From positions 1 through 63,104 of the forward strand of contig LNDT01000024.1 in NCBI GenBank assembly GCA_001464715.1: a stretch of DNA of 63,104 nucleotides, read 5' to 3'. Made by a program: the position numbers and the translations under genes. Source of the DNA: Bdellovibrionales bacterium Ga0074137. GTDB lineage: Bacteria > Bdellovibrionota > Bdellovibrionia > Bdellovibrionales > JAMPXM01. Below the pieces are notes generated by a model. That model was not told the origin of the DNA. It did no database searches and saw only the letters and a program-made list of their open reading frames with translations. Position 1 is the first letter of the stretch; every line of letters starts with the position of its first letter. Below are positions 18,912-27,555 of this stretch, piece by piece.

Positions 18912-18915
18912 AGTT

Positions 18916-19674
18916 TTAGGCCGCGCTTAAGGATATTTCGTGCGACGCCGGATTGTCGAAATCTACTTTGCATGAAATCAGAGTTCCCAGCTCAAGTTCG
19001 GGGGGAAGAGCCGTTGGATGAAGGCTTGAACTTCGAAGCAGCCACTCGGTTCCCGTCTCCGGATGGACCCATCGGCAAACCATGCGCACCATTCTTGCGT
19101 TTTGAACGCGCTCGTTGGTGGCTTCCAGTGCAAAGAAAGTACATTTCGTTTCTGTTACGACATTCTGACGAACGGATCGTCGCCGGGATTCAAATTTTGC
19201 TAAGCGAAACGAATGAAGAGTAAACATCGCAAATAAGAACCAAGCGAGGCCGGCAAGAAATCCGAACAGTTTCGGTGCCGTCGTGGCTTCCGAACTTAAA
19301 ATGTCGCGGATCTCGGCTGGATTCTCGGGGTTGTAGTAAATTGTCGTCGTGTCGCCGACCGAGTAAGATCGTCCAGCAGCAAGGTTTCGATCGCTCGCTC
19401 GATGTTCGAAGACGGTGCCGCTGACTCGGTATTGAAAGACCGGAAAATAAGTAAACTCGGTTCGGTTTTCGTCTTTGTTCGTCGACGCCACATCGGCCGC
19501 CGTTTGAGCAGCACGGACGAGTTCAATAACTTCGGCCTTTGTCGCCACGGCTGAGGTGGCGAAAATCCTATTTTTCTGAAGGGCAAAAATGCCAGAGCCC
19601 GTAAAAAGGATGGCCAGCGTGAGGCTGATGACCGCGGCGAGAGTGGCTTCATTGGAAGTTCGACGAATTAACAT
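18916..19674 (-). CDS. DUF3592 membrane protein
   Basis: About 252 residues from the ATG at 19674; the frame stays open upstream to 19761 but the extra lead is not hydrophobic or conserved-looking. Two membrane segments (near residues 10-32 and 140-160) flank an extracytoplasmic domain with FPVFQYRVSGTVFEH and GDTTTIYYNPENPAEIRD, the DUF3592 hallmark of strands around a YNPxNP motif. A ~90-residue C-terminal domain follows. Function unknown. Confidence 0.78.
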   Translation of the reverse strand: MLIRRTSNEATLAAVISLTLAILFTGSGIFALQKNRIFATSAVATKAEVIELVRAAQTAADVASTNKDENRTEFTYFPVFQYRVSGTVFEHRASDRNLAAGRSYSVGDTTTIYYNPENPAEIRDILSSEATTAPKLFGFLAGLAWFLFAMFTLHSFRLAKFESRRRSVRQNVVTETKCTFFALEATNERVQNARMVRMVCRWVHPETGTEWLLRSSSLHPTALPPELELGTLISCKVDFDNPASHEISLSAA

Positions 19675-19745
19675 TTTTCGCACAATGATTTGTCGGTCAG
19701 ATTGGGGATCCGCTGAAGCAACGACGATACGAGTCCTAATATGGG

Positions 19746-19781
19746 ACGTTGGTCTAACCAACGTGAGACGAATGTCTCACG
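19746..19781. terminator. Two overlapping hairpins at the end of uup
   Basis: One hairpin is an 8 bp perfect stem ACGTTGGT/ACCAACGT (19746-19764); the other is CGTGAGAC/GTCTCACG with a 4-base loop (19762-19781) and covers the uup stop codon. They share bases 19762-19764, so they compete. Position after uup (minus strand) suggests a terminator, but no long T-run follows. Confidence 0.4.
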
Positions 19782-21606
19782 TGGTTGTTGGTCCTTTTCG
19801 CGCCTCGAGTTCGGCCCATCTTGAATAGAGACTTTCGACAAAGGTTTGTTGCTTTGCGACAGCCGCATAGCGATCTTTTACCTCGTTCGGAGAGCCCGGC
19901 AGTTCAGCTTCTTTTTCAAGTTCCGCCAAACGCTTTTCAGCCACGGCGATGGTGGCCTCCATCTGGTCGAATTCAAATTTTTCCTTGAACGAAAGTTTAG
20001 CTGTTTTCTCTTGCGCCTTATTTTTCGAGGCTTTTTCTACAGGCTTAGGGCTCGCCATTTCTTGTTCGTGCGCGAGCTCCCATTGAAGGTAAGAAGCGAA
20101 TCGAGTCAGTCGCGGAAAGTCGGGCGTATCAAAGGCCCATAGTTCGTCAGTCACGTTGTCTAAAAACGTTCGGTCGTGGCTCACGATAAGTACGGCACCA
20201 CTATATTCGTCCAGAGCTTCCTCCAGGACCTCCAGTGTGTCGAAATCCAGATCGTTGGTAGGTTCGTCCAAAATCAGAAGTGACGCCGGCTCGAGCAGTA
20301 TCTGCGCAATGCGAAGTCGCGCGCGCTCTCCGCCCGACAAACGGCCGGCCGGAAGATCGGCCTGCTCGCTTCGAAAATTAAATTTCGAAAGGTAGCCTTT
20401 GGCGTTCATCGGTCGACCTTGAACCATCACCGAATCGCCGTCGGGCGCCAAATTTCTGAGAAGAGAAAGCTCGGGCTTAATCGTGTCTCGACCTTGCTCA
20501 AAGTGGACGACGCGAAGTTTGTCGGCGCGCTGGATTCTTCCTGTTGTGGGCTCTTGAAGTCCAATCAGTGTTTTTATCAACGTGGTTTTTCCACAGCCGT
20601 TTTTTCCAAGAAGTCCAATGCGAGATTTCGATGTGATCAACATATCGAGATCTGCGAACAGCGTTCGGTTGTCGCCGACGACTTTGGATATTCCTTTTGT
20701 GACGATCAGCTTTTCTGGAGAACGTCCGCCGTCGTCAAAGACCAGGGACAGGCGGTTTTTGCGATTGAGGGTTTTAAGATTCGCGACCTCTTTTGAAAGT
20801 TCGTCCGCATTTTCGATGCGCGCTCGTTGTTTTGTTTGGCGAGCTTTGGCGCCGCGACGAAGCCACTCTGTTTCGCGACGAAGACGATTGGCGAGTTTTT
20901 TTTCGCGTTCGCCAAGACCGGCCATCAGCTCAGCTTTTCGGTCTAAGTACGTAGCGAAACTTCCTTCAACCACCAAAATTCCATTGGGGTGGCGTGCATC
21001 GAGCTCGTAAATGAATTCAACGGTCCGAGTCAAAAAAAGTCGATCATGGGAAATGACGACAAAGGCGATACCGCACGAATTAAGAAAGTCCTCGAGCCAC
21101 AAAATGGCTTCCGCATCCAGATGGTTCGTCGGCTCGTCTAAAAGTAGAAGGTCTGGTTCCGTCACGAGGGCGGCGCCAAGTTGTACGCGCCTTCGCCAAC
21201 CTCCGCTCAAGCTTTCGATCTGTTGATCCTCGTACACGACAAGATCAAGCTGCGACAAAGTCTGATCAATCTTCCGTAAGACTTTTGGCTCCCACGGATC
21301 CAAATTCGCCGCTTCCACAGCGGCCGTAAAAGCATCGCGAACGGTTTGACCAGCGGCGAATGAGGCGTCCTGTTCGAGAAGCGAAATGCGGAGTCCGCGA
21401 ACAGTGGTGACGTCGCCTGAGTCAGGCCGCACTTGGCCGGCAAGAATTTTTAGGAGCGTCGACTTTCCGGCACCATTGGATCCGACCAATCCGATACGGG
21501 CCTTCTGCGGAATTCCAAATGAGAGCTCGCGAAATAAAAGTCTCGACGCAAAACTCTTTTCGATCTTCCGGCCGGTCAGGACGGGCAATTCTTGATTTAC
21601 GGCCAT
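19777..21606 (-). CDS. uup: ABC-F ATPase, Uup-like
   Basis: 609 residues with two ATP-binding cassettes and no membrane segments. First: GLVGSNGAGKSTLL, signature SLSGGWRRRVQLGAAL, LLLLDEPTNHLDAEAI. Second: GLLGKNGCGKTTLI, RLSGGERARLRIAQILL, LLILDEPTNDLDFDTL. Between them is the charged linker, and the C-terminal ~90 residues form a predicted coiled coil. This matches Uup, an ABC-F protein linked to DNA repair/recombination and ribosome function, rather than EttA. The start overlaps the HAD gene by 10 bases. Confidence 0.93.
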   Translation of the reverse strand: MAVNQELPVLTGRKIEKSFASRLLFRELSFGIPQKARIGLVGSNGAGKSTLLKILAGQVRPDSGDVTTVRGLRISLLEQDASFAAGQTVRDAFTAAVEAANLDPWEPKVLRKIDQTLSQLDLVVYEDQQIESLSGGWRRRVQLGAALVTEPDLLLLDEPTNHLDAEAILWLEDFLNSCGIAFVVISHDRLFLTRTVEFIYELDARHPNGILVVEGSFATYLDRKAELMAGLGEREKKLANRLRRETEWLRRGAKARQTKQRARIENADELSKEVANLKTLNRKNRLSLVFDDGGRSPEKLIVTKGISKVVGDNRTLFADLDMLITSKSRIGLLGKNGCGKTTLIKTLIGLQEPTTGRIQRADKLRVVHFEQGRDTIKPELSLLRNLAPDGDSVMVQGRPMNAKGYLSKFNFRSEQADLPAGRLSGGERARLRIAQILLEPASLLILDEPTNDLDFDTLEVLEEALDEYSGAVLIVSHDRTFLDNVTDELWAFDTPDFPRLTRFASYLQWELAHEQEMASPKPVEKASKNKAQEKTAKLSFKEKFEFDQMEATIAVAEKRLAELEKEAELPGSPNEVKDRYAAVAKQQTFVESLYSRWAELEARKGPTTT

Positions 21607-22364
21607 TGGCCCGCCGGGCCCGTCGGAGTTTTACCTTCGGCTCTCGTAAAATTCTTCACTCTCAAGATTCCTTCGGGCACTTCTTCAAGCCCACTGTGAC
21701 AAGTTTCAAGTAGCACTGTTTTCACGGACGGCGTCCGACGAAGAACAGCGTTGATATTGACGGGTTCATTTTCAAAAAGCCAAACGGTGTCGTGCTGGCG
21801 GACGAGGTCTTCGATGACGTCGGTCTTAAACAAAGCGTCGTCCAAAGATTTGTGCGGCTTCAAATGAAGCTTCGCCTTAGCTCCATCGAGCGGAAGACGA
21901 TGCTGGCGAAGTGACGCTTCAGTTCCGTTTTGCATGCGCGCGATATCGCGTCCCGTGAGATAAAGGACATCGGCTCCGGCACTCAAACATGATTCTACGA
22001 ATTCTACGGCGCCCTCGATCGGTTGATCGAGATTCAAAAAATCGTTGGAGAAGAAGCCCTTCGCCCACGCGGCCTGAACGTCCGCAATCAGTTCGGGGTG
22101 TGTGGCGCGGTTCAAATTCAGTCTCTCCAAGGGCTCAATGATGCCCCAGTCTGTGCGACGAATTTCGACATGCTTCAAGCGCTCAAGAGCGTCGGCGAAT
22201 TTCGCCTGAGCCACGGGATGCTCGGTGTAGTGTTTTAGAATTGCAGCCACACGCTGAGTGAGGTCGAAGAGCGTCGAGTCCAAATCAAAGATGACAAGCG
22301 GACGGGTGGCTTGCGGCGAAGTGAGATCCATCAAGACGATATCGAGAGCTGACGCGGACGGCAT
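21597..22364 (-). CDS. HAD-family hydrolase
   Basis: 255 residues; the ATG at 22331 is an alternative start. HAD motif I is VIFDLDSTLFDLT (nucleophile Asp followed by the acid/base Asp); motif II is VLYLTGRD; Lys of motif III may be in LKPHKSLDDALFK, and the acidic motif IV region is near WLFENEPVN. It is probably a phosphatase of small metabolites; the substrate is unknown. It lies upstream of uup with a 10-base overlap, so they are one transcript. Confidence 0.85.
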   Translation of the reverse strand: MPSASALDIVLMDLTSPQATRPLVIFDLDSTLFDLTQRVAAILKHYTEHPVAQAKFADALERLKHVEIRRTDWGIIEPLERLNLNRATHPELIADVQAAWAKGFFSNDFLNLDQPIEGAVEFVESCLSAGADVLYLTGRDIARMQNGTEASLRQHRLPLDGAKAKLHLKPHKSLDDALFKTDVIEDLVRQHDTVWLFENEPVNINAVLRRTPSVKTVLLETCHSGLEEVPEGILRVKNFTRAEGKTPTGPAGQWP

Positions 22365-22532
22365 TTCTGACCTCTAGCACCACTCCGCGTCCGAAGACCC
22401 TGGTGCTGCGCGGCATTATTGCTGTGACCTCGCATCCTGACTGATTCCAGGCTTCCCCTTGAGCCATCCATTTTGTACAAACCGAGCTTCGCATCTTTTT
22501 GGGCAGTCAACGTTCAGGCAGGGCAGGTTTTT

Positions 22533-23456
22533 ATGCGGACTCATCGTTTCCTTTCGGCCGGTCTCGTCGCGGCGGTCATCTTGGGTTTAAGCGGCTGCAC
22601 GTTCAAAAAAGCAGACGTCGGTTCGGCCGAAAATCCGATCAAGTTATTCTTCGTCCCCTCGGTCGATGCGAAAGTCATCGCTTCGAACTCGAAGATTATG
22701 CAGGAGTGGCTCGAGGCGAACACTCCTTACAAATACGAGATTAAAATTCCGCAAAGCTACATCGCTGTTATTGAAGCCTTCGGTTCAAAAGGAGCCGACG
22801 TCGCAGCACTGAACACTTCGGGCTACATCAAAGCTCATCAAAAGTACGGCGCGGAGGCGAAGCTCATCGTCATTCGCAATGGTAAAAAGACTTACCAGTC
22901 TCAGTTCATCGCGAAAAAGGGCCGGTTTAAATCTTTGAAGGATCTCAGCGGCATGCGCGTCGCCTTTGTGGATGCGGCTTCGATGTCCGGTTACTTGTTG
23001 CCACTTAAGATGCTTCACGATGCCGGCATCAAGCTGGGTGGAGATCCGATTTTTGCTATGAAACATGACAACGTCGTATCGATGGTTTACCAGGGCCAGA
23101 CGGATGCAGGCGCTACGTTCTATTCGCCGCCGGATGCCAAAGAGGGCATACAAGATGCGCGTCGCTTGGTTCGTACTCAGTATCCCGATGTTGAAGAGAA
23201 AATCGAAATTCTCCAGCTGACCGACGAGATCCCCAACGATCCGATCGTATTTCGAAAAGATCTTCCAGAGGACGTAAAAACGAAAATCACAGATGCGTTC
23301 TTGGCGATGGTGAAATCGGAAAAAGGTCTGGAAGCCTTCAAGGCCGTTTATGGCGTGACCGGCATCGAGCGTGCGACGGATGCGGATTACAATTCCGTCC
23401 GCGAGATGCTCGCAAAACTCAACACGTCGGCCGACGATCTGCTCGGAAAAAAGTAG
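22533..23456 (+). CDS. phnD: PhnD-like phosphate/phosphonate-binding lipoprotein
   Basis: 307 residues from the ATG at 22533. A lipoprotein signal ends in ILGLSGC (Cys near residue 21). The mature part follows the PhnD fold: IKLFFVPSVDAKVI, then KSLKDLSGMRVAFVDAASMSG and a late FRKDLPEDVKTKI segment. It captures the ligand in the periplasm for the PhnC/PhnE transporter encoded next (spacing 1 base). Whether the ligand is phosphonate, phosphite or phosphate is not shown, since no C-P lyase genes are nearby. Confidence 0.88.
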   Translation: MRTHRFLSAGLVAAVILGLSGCTFKKADVGSAENPIKLFFVPSVDAKVIASNSKIMQEWLEANTPYKYEIKIPQSYIAVIEAFGSKGADVAALNTSGYIKAHQKYGAEAKLIVIRNGKKTYQSQFIAKKGRFKSLKDLSGMRVAFVDAASMSGYLLPLKMLHDAGIKLGGDPIFAMKHDNVVSMVYQGQTDAGATFYSPPDAKEGIQDARRLVRTQYPDVEEKIEILQLTDEIPNDPIVFRKDLPEDVKTKITDAFLAMVKSEKGLEAFKAVYGVTGIERATDADYNSVREMLAKLNTSADDLLGKK

Positions 23457-23457
23457 A

Positions 23458-24261
23458 ATGGCGACGATGGAAGCAAAAAACGACACCATTCTTTCCATTC
23501 GAAATTTGGTCAAAACCTACCCGAATGGCACACAGGCCTTGAAGGGTGTGAGCTTTGATGTGAAGCGCGGTGAATTTCTTGTTGTGATTGGGCTCTCGGG
23601 CTCAGGAAAATCCACGATGCTTCGATGCGTGAATCGCCTGCATCATCCGACCTCGGGCCAGATCATCTACCGCACAAAAGATGGTCACGAGAGCGACATC
23701 GCGCAGGCAGAGGGTGAAGAAATTCTTCGCATCCGTCGCACGATGGGAATGATCTTTCAGCACTTCAATTTGATTCCACGTCACTCCGTTCTCAGCAACG
23801 TCCTTTACGGATCTCTGGGCGCTACGCCGACTTTGAAGTCGTTGATGGGACTTTTTTCTGAGGCCGACGAGAAGCGCGCGATGGAGTACTTGCGGCTTGT
23901 TGGAATTCAAGACAAAGCCCATTTCAGAGCGGCTCAACTTTCTGGCGGACAGCAGCAGCGCGTGGCGATTGCACGTGCGCTCACTCAAACGCCGGATGTG
24001 CTCTTGGCCGATGAGCCGGTGGCTTCGTTGGATCCCGCAACTTGTCACATCGTCATGGATTATCTTCGCCGCGTGAACCAAGAGCTTGGACTTACGATTA
24101 TCTGCAATCTTCACTTTTTGTCGCTGGTTCGTCAGTATGCAACGCGGGTTGTGGCACTTAAGGGCGGAGTCCTTGTCTATGAAGGATCACCGTCAGACAT
24201 CGACGACGCGTGGTTTGAGCGAATTTACGGCGAAGGCGCTAAAGAAGTTCACATCAATTAG
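23458..24261 (+). CDS. phnC: PhnC-like ABC transporter ATPase
   Basis: 267 residues; ATG at 23458 follows the phnD stop by one base. Walker A IGLSGSGKSTMLRCVNRL, signature LSGGQQQRVAIARAL, Walker B VLLADEPVASLDP, with the IFQHFNLIPRHSVLSNVLYG stretch characteristic of PhnC. It energises import through PhnE. The usual switch His is in ICNLHFLSLVRQYATRV. Confidence 0.92.
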   Translation: MATMEAKNDTILSIRNLVKTYPNGTQALKGVSFDVKRGEFLVVIGLSGSGKSTMLRCVNRLHHPTSGQIIYRTKDGHESDIAQAEGEEILRIRRTMGMIFQHFNLIPRHSVLSNVLYGSLGATPTLKSLMGLFSEADEKRAMEYLRLVGIQDKAHFRAAQLSGGQQQRVAIARALTQTPDVLLADEPVASLDPATCHIVMDYLRRVNQELGLTIICNLHFLSLVRQYATRVVALKGGVLVYEGSPSDIDDAWFERIYGEGAKEVHIN

Positions 24262-24284
24262 TTAGCGGATCAGTTAGCGGATCA
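24261..24284 (+). repeat. Tandem 12 bp duplication between phnC and phnE
   Basis: Two perfect copies of GTTAGCGGATCA lie directly after the phnC stop codon (the first begins on its last base). A slip duplication is the simplest explanation. It lengthens the phnC-phnE spacer to 40 bases. Confidence 0.8.
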
Positions 24285-24301
24285 AGAATAGAGGATCGAA
24301 A

Positions 24302-25372
24302 ATGTCTCAAGGTAATTCGAATGTCGCTTCCGAAAAAGGTGCGAGCTTCCGTCGAACGGTTCTCGACGGAGTTGTCTTTGCTTACCTTGGTTTGACGGGA
24401 CTCGCGGTGCTTGGGTTGTCGGAAGCCGAGCTCATTCAGAAAATTCCTCAGCTCGTTTTGATTTTTGTCGGACTCAGCGTTCTTGGAGGAGGACTTTCTC
24501 TTTTGTTGAATGCTCGGGGCATTAAAACTTTGGGCTGGCAGATCTATGCTCCGCCTCATCTTCGAATGAAGTCGACGGAAGAACTTGCGACACCGCTTTA
24601 CCGAACTTTTTGGGGTGCTCAAATGATCGTCGTGGTGGCCATCACCACGGTCGTCGGTGTTCGCATGACCGAAATCGATATTTTTAAACTTCTTGAAGCC
24701 GATCGATTTCATCACGCGATGAGACTCTTTGGAGAATTGTTTTCCCCGGATTGGTCGGTGCTTCCGAAGGCCATCGTCAAAGTTGTCGAGACGATTTACA
24801 TCGCGTTTATTGCTACGGTCATTGCTGTTCCCATCGCGTTTGTTTTGAGTTTTCTTATGGCCCGAAATATAATGGGTGGTTCGAAGACAGGTTTTGCGGT
24901 TTACGCCGTTCTTCGCACTGTTTTTAACGTCTCTCGATCGATTGAACCCGTCTTATGGGCCATCATATTTTCCATCTGGGCAAGTTTTGGTCCCTTTGCC
25001 GGCATGCTTGCGCTTCTAGTTCACTCGATCGCGTCGCTCGCGAAGCAATATTCGGAAATCGTCGAAGGCATTGAAGACGGTCCTGTCGAAGGTATTGAGG
25101 CGACGGGAGCTTCGCGACTTCAAGTTGTTTGGTTCGCCGTGGTTCCGCAAGTTGTTCTTCCGTACATCAGCTACACTGTGTATCGCTGGGACACGAACGT
25201 GCGCATGGCCACAATTTTGGGTCTCGTCGGCGGTGGCGGCATCGGTGCCATGCTGATGGAGTATTTCGGTCAAGCGATGTGGCCCCAGGTCGGTTGCATC
25301 ATTTTCGTGATCGCTTCCGTTGTCTGGTTGATGGACGCGTTTTCGTCTCACATTCGTGCAGCGATAAAGTAG
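24302..25372 (+). CDS. phnE: PhnE-like ABC transporter permease
   Basis: 356 residues, longer than the ~260-280 common for PhnE because of a ~90-residue N-terminal part with two extra hydrophobic segments. The C-terminal part has the permease pattern: VVETIYIAFIATVIAVPIAF, RTVFNVSRSIEPVLWAIIF, the cytoplasmic EAA-type loop (GIEATGASRLQVVWFAVVPQ) and ATILGLVGGGGIGAMLME. It is the membrane channel for the PhnD ligand. Ends the operon; a strong hairpin follows at 25391. Confidence 0.9.
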   Translation: MSQGNSNVASEKGASFRRTVLDGVVFAYLGLTGLAVLGLSEAELIQKIPQLVLIFVGLSVLGGGLSLLLNARGIKTLGWQIYAPPHLRMKSTEELATPLYRTFWGAQMIVVVAITTVVGVRMTEIDIFKLLEADRFHHAMRLFGELFSPDWSVLPKAIVKVVETIYIAFIATVIAVPIAFVLSFLMARNIMGGSKTGFAVYAVLRTVFNVSRSIEPVLWAIIFSIWASFGPFAGMLALLVHSIASLAKQYSEIVEGIEDGPVEGIEATGASRLQVVWFAVVPQVVLPYISYTVYRWDTNVRMATILGLVGGGGIGAMLMEYFGQAMWPQVGCIIFVIASVVWLMDAFSSHIRAAIK

Positions 25373-25696
25373 CCTGCGTGGCAAAAGTTTCGACACAAAC
25401 ATCTCACTTCGCGTGAGATTTGTGTCGCCCTAGACAGTAAATTGACAGGGCCAGCGCAGGAAACAGATCCCGAGATTTCAAAAAAACCGTCAAAGAATTT
25501 GCCAAGACCGTGACGCGTTCACTGCAAGTCATCATCTCTAAGGCGGCCTCCATCACGTGATGTGTTTCATTCCGCGACAGGACTCGACGGAAATCGCAGA
25601 AGCACCTGAAACCTCAAGAAAAAATGAAGTGTGAGCGGCTTCAACCAGACTCGTGAGGGGTCGCGATGCGACCGAAACATCCCTAGGAGGATGCCA
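25373..25696. other. Intergenic region between phnE and the GYF/PilZ gene
   Basis: 324 bases without a convincing gene. It holds the hairpin at 25391-25427 and, at its right end, the ribosome-binding site AGGAGG (25685-25690) for the gene at 25697. The promoter of the gliding-like cluster is presumably here, but no element could be assigned with confidence. Confidence 0.5.
25391..25427. terminator. Long hairpin after phnE
   Basis: The arms CGACACAA-AC-ATCTCAC and GTGAGAT-TTGTGTCG pair over about 15 bp around a 5-base loop, with a small bulge. It starts 18 bases after the phnE stop. No T-run follows, so it may be a factor-assisted terminator, an mRNA-stabilising 3' end or a palindromic protein site. 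Confidence 0.5.
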
Positions 25697-26566
25697 ATGC
25701 TCACGACGCCCGCAACTACGCAATATCACGTCGCTCGAGGAGACACCTGTGTTGGGTGCTACTCTGTCGAAGATATTTTGAGTCGTGTTGAACGCGGTGA
25801 GCTGGATCCTTTTGATCACGTCTACGACGAAGAGCAGAAAGATTGGGTCGCGATTATTGTCCACCCGAAATTCGCAAGCCATCAAGATTTCTGGAAAAAG
25901 TATCAGCAGGCCCGTGTCGCAAAGCCGACAAAACGTGAGCTCGGAAAAACTCAACCTGCCCCAGAGCTCGACGGCGGTAAAGAGGCGTGGTTCGTTCTAA
26001 AAGGCGATCATCGCTTTGGCCCCTTTGAGTACTTGGAGCTTGTGCGACTGACGCAGGTGAAAAGTCTGAACGACTGGGACTACGTGTGGACCAAGCGCCT
26101 TCCAAAGTGGGTTCGCATTGCCTCGCTTCCCGAGTTCCATGTGAGTGCGATCGAAAATCTCCGTGAGTCTCTCAGCCAGGAGCTCGGCGGAGCCGTGAAC
26201 GAAGTTTTCTTTCGTCGACGATTTGCTCGCGCTGAGTTTGAGGGTTCGATCCTCATTCACAACAATCAGAAAGTTTACCGTGCGCGCTCGCTTGAAATGA
26301 GCGCCGGCGGTCTTAGCCTCGCTTTAGACCAGGGCGATATTAAAGTGGGCGACACTCTTCATCTTCACGTCAAACCATCAAAAGAGACTCCGACGTTCAA
26401 TTCACAGTGCACCGTTGTCGCAAGACGAGTTCTCAATTCGGGGGATGCAAATTCTCCGGTCGTCTACAGCATGAAGTTCATCAATCTCGAAGAACGTCTT
26501 CGTGTCGAGATCGATGGCTGGGCGACCCGGAAAAACGAGAAGACAAAGAAACCAGAGGCTGCATGA
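25697..26566 (+). CDS. Tandem GYF_2 plus PilZ domain protein
   Basis: 289 residues. AGGAGG at 25685-25690 sets the start at the ATG at 25697 rather than the in-frame ATG at 25691. Residues ~8-60 and ~93-145 each look like GYF_2 domains (YHVARGDTCVGCYSVEDI; WFVLKGDHRFGPFEYLEL). The C-terminal ~110 residues fit PilZ: RRRFARAEFEG (RxxxR) followed by SLEMSAGGLSLAL (the D/NxSxxG position, with Glu replacing Asp/Asn). No membrane segment is seen, so it is cytoplasmic. I infer a cyclic-di-GMP effector that contacts partners through GYF_2. Its stop overlaps the VWA lipoprotein start (ATGA at 26563), tying it to the gliding-like cluster. Confidence 0.8.
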   Translation: MLTTPATTQYHVARGDTCVGCYSVEDILSRVERGELDPFDHVYDEEQKDWVAIIVHPKFASHQDFWKKYQQARVAKPTKRELGKTQPAPELDGGKEAWFVLKGDHRFGPFEYLELVRLTQVKSLNDWDYVWTKRLPKWVRIASLPEFHVSAIENLRESLSQELGGAVNEVFFRRRFARAEFEGSILIHNNQKVYRARSLEMSAGGLSLALDQGDIKVGDTLHLHVKPSKETPTFNSQCTVVARRVLNSGDANSPVVYSMKFINLEERLRVEIDGWATRKNEKTKKPEAA

Positions 26567-27555
26567 ATACGTCACGAGTGTTGAGTACACTGATTTTAGT
26601 ATTCTCTGGGATTTTCTCAGGGCTTCTGGCCGGCTGTGGTCAGCAAACTTTTTCCGTTGAACCCGGCTCGGAAAACTTCGGTCAACAGGTGACCTACAAC
26701 ACCGAAGTCGACGTACTTTGGGTGGTCGATACATCGGGTTCGATGGCTCCGCGCCAAGCTGAACTCGCAAAACAAATTCCACTTTTCATTGAAGGTTTGA
26801 ATGCCACCGGTCTTGATTACAATATCGGAGTGACGACGATGGATATGAGCGGCAGCGGAAATCGCGGACGATTGATTGCTCAAACCGGCACGCCCATAGT
26901 CCTTCGCAAATCAACACCGAACCTCATTGGCCTATTGAGCGGACGCATTCAAGCCGGTCAAAACGGATCACCTGTCGAACGTGGCCGCGAAGCGATGATG
27001 ACCGCACTTTCGGCGTCGCGACCCGGCGGTTTTAACGATGGCTTCCTCCGAGAGAACTCATTGCTCAACGTGATTTTTGTAACGGACGAAGAGGATGAAT
27101 CCGACAGTGCCGTTGATTACGTGGCGGCTCTTGACGCTTTGAAACCGGTTTTACCTTTGGGTGATCGCAGCTGGGTAGCTCACTTTATCGGAGTGACTCC
27201 GACCGATCAAAGCTGTCGCACGGCCGAGTGGGGGTTCTCTTCTCCAGGTCGTCGCTATATCGATCTTTCTGTGGCCTCAAGCGGTGCTTCGGAATCGATT
27301 TGCGATGCTGATTTTAGACGGGCGCTCACGAATGTTCGTTCGCGTGTGCTTGAAATGCTCACAGAGTTTCCGCTCGACCGAAAGCCAAATCAAGACACGA
27401 TCAAAGTCATTGTGGATGGGGTCACAGTCCCGCGCAATGATATCAATGGTTGGAGCTACCGAGCTTCGGCCAACGTCATTCGATTCCATGGAACGGCCAT
27501 TCCAAAAGCAGGCTCGCGCATCAGTGTTACTTTTGATCCAGAGGGTTTGAAATGA
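26563..27555 (+). CDS. VWA-domain lipoprotein, CglB-like
   Basis: 330 residues. Lipoprotein signal ending in LLAGC (Cys near residue 25). A von Willebrand factor A domain follows, with the MIDAS motif VDTSGSM starting near residue 56 and a later VIFVTDEEDESDS metal-site Asp. In Myxococcus, CglB is an outer-membrane VWA lipoprotein acting as gliding adhesin with the Glt machinery. Similarity of domain plan plus the neighbouring TPR/barrel genes supports this identity; the protein is shorter than Myxococcus CglB. Start and stop both overlap the neighbours (ATGA). Confidence 0.72.
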   Translation: MNTSRVLSTLILVFSGIFSGLLAGCGQQTFSVEPGSENFGQQVTYNTEVDVLWVVDTSGSMAPRQAELAKQIPLFIEGLNATGLDYNIGVTTMDMSGSGNRGRLIAQTGTPIVLRKSTPNLIGLLSGRIQAGQNGSPVERGREAMMTALSASRPGGFNDGFLRENSLLNVIFVTDEEDESDSAVDYVAALDALKPVLPLGDRSWVAHFIGVTPTDQSCRTAEWGFSSPGRRYIDLSVASSGASESICDADFRRALTNVRSRVLEMLTEFPLDRKPNQDTIKVIVDGVTVPRNDINGWSYRASANVIRFHGTAIPKAGSRISVTFDPEGLK

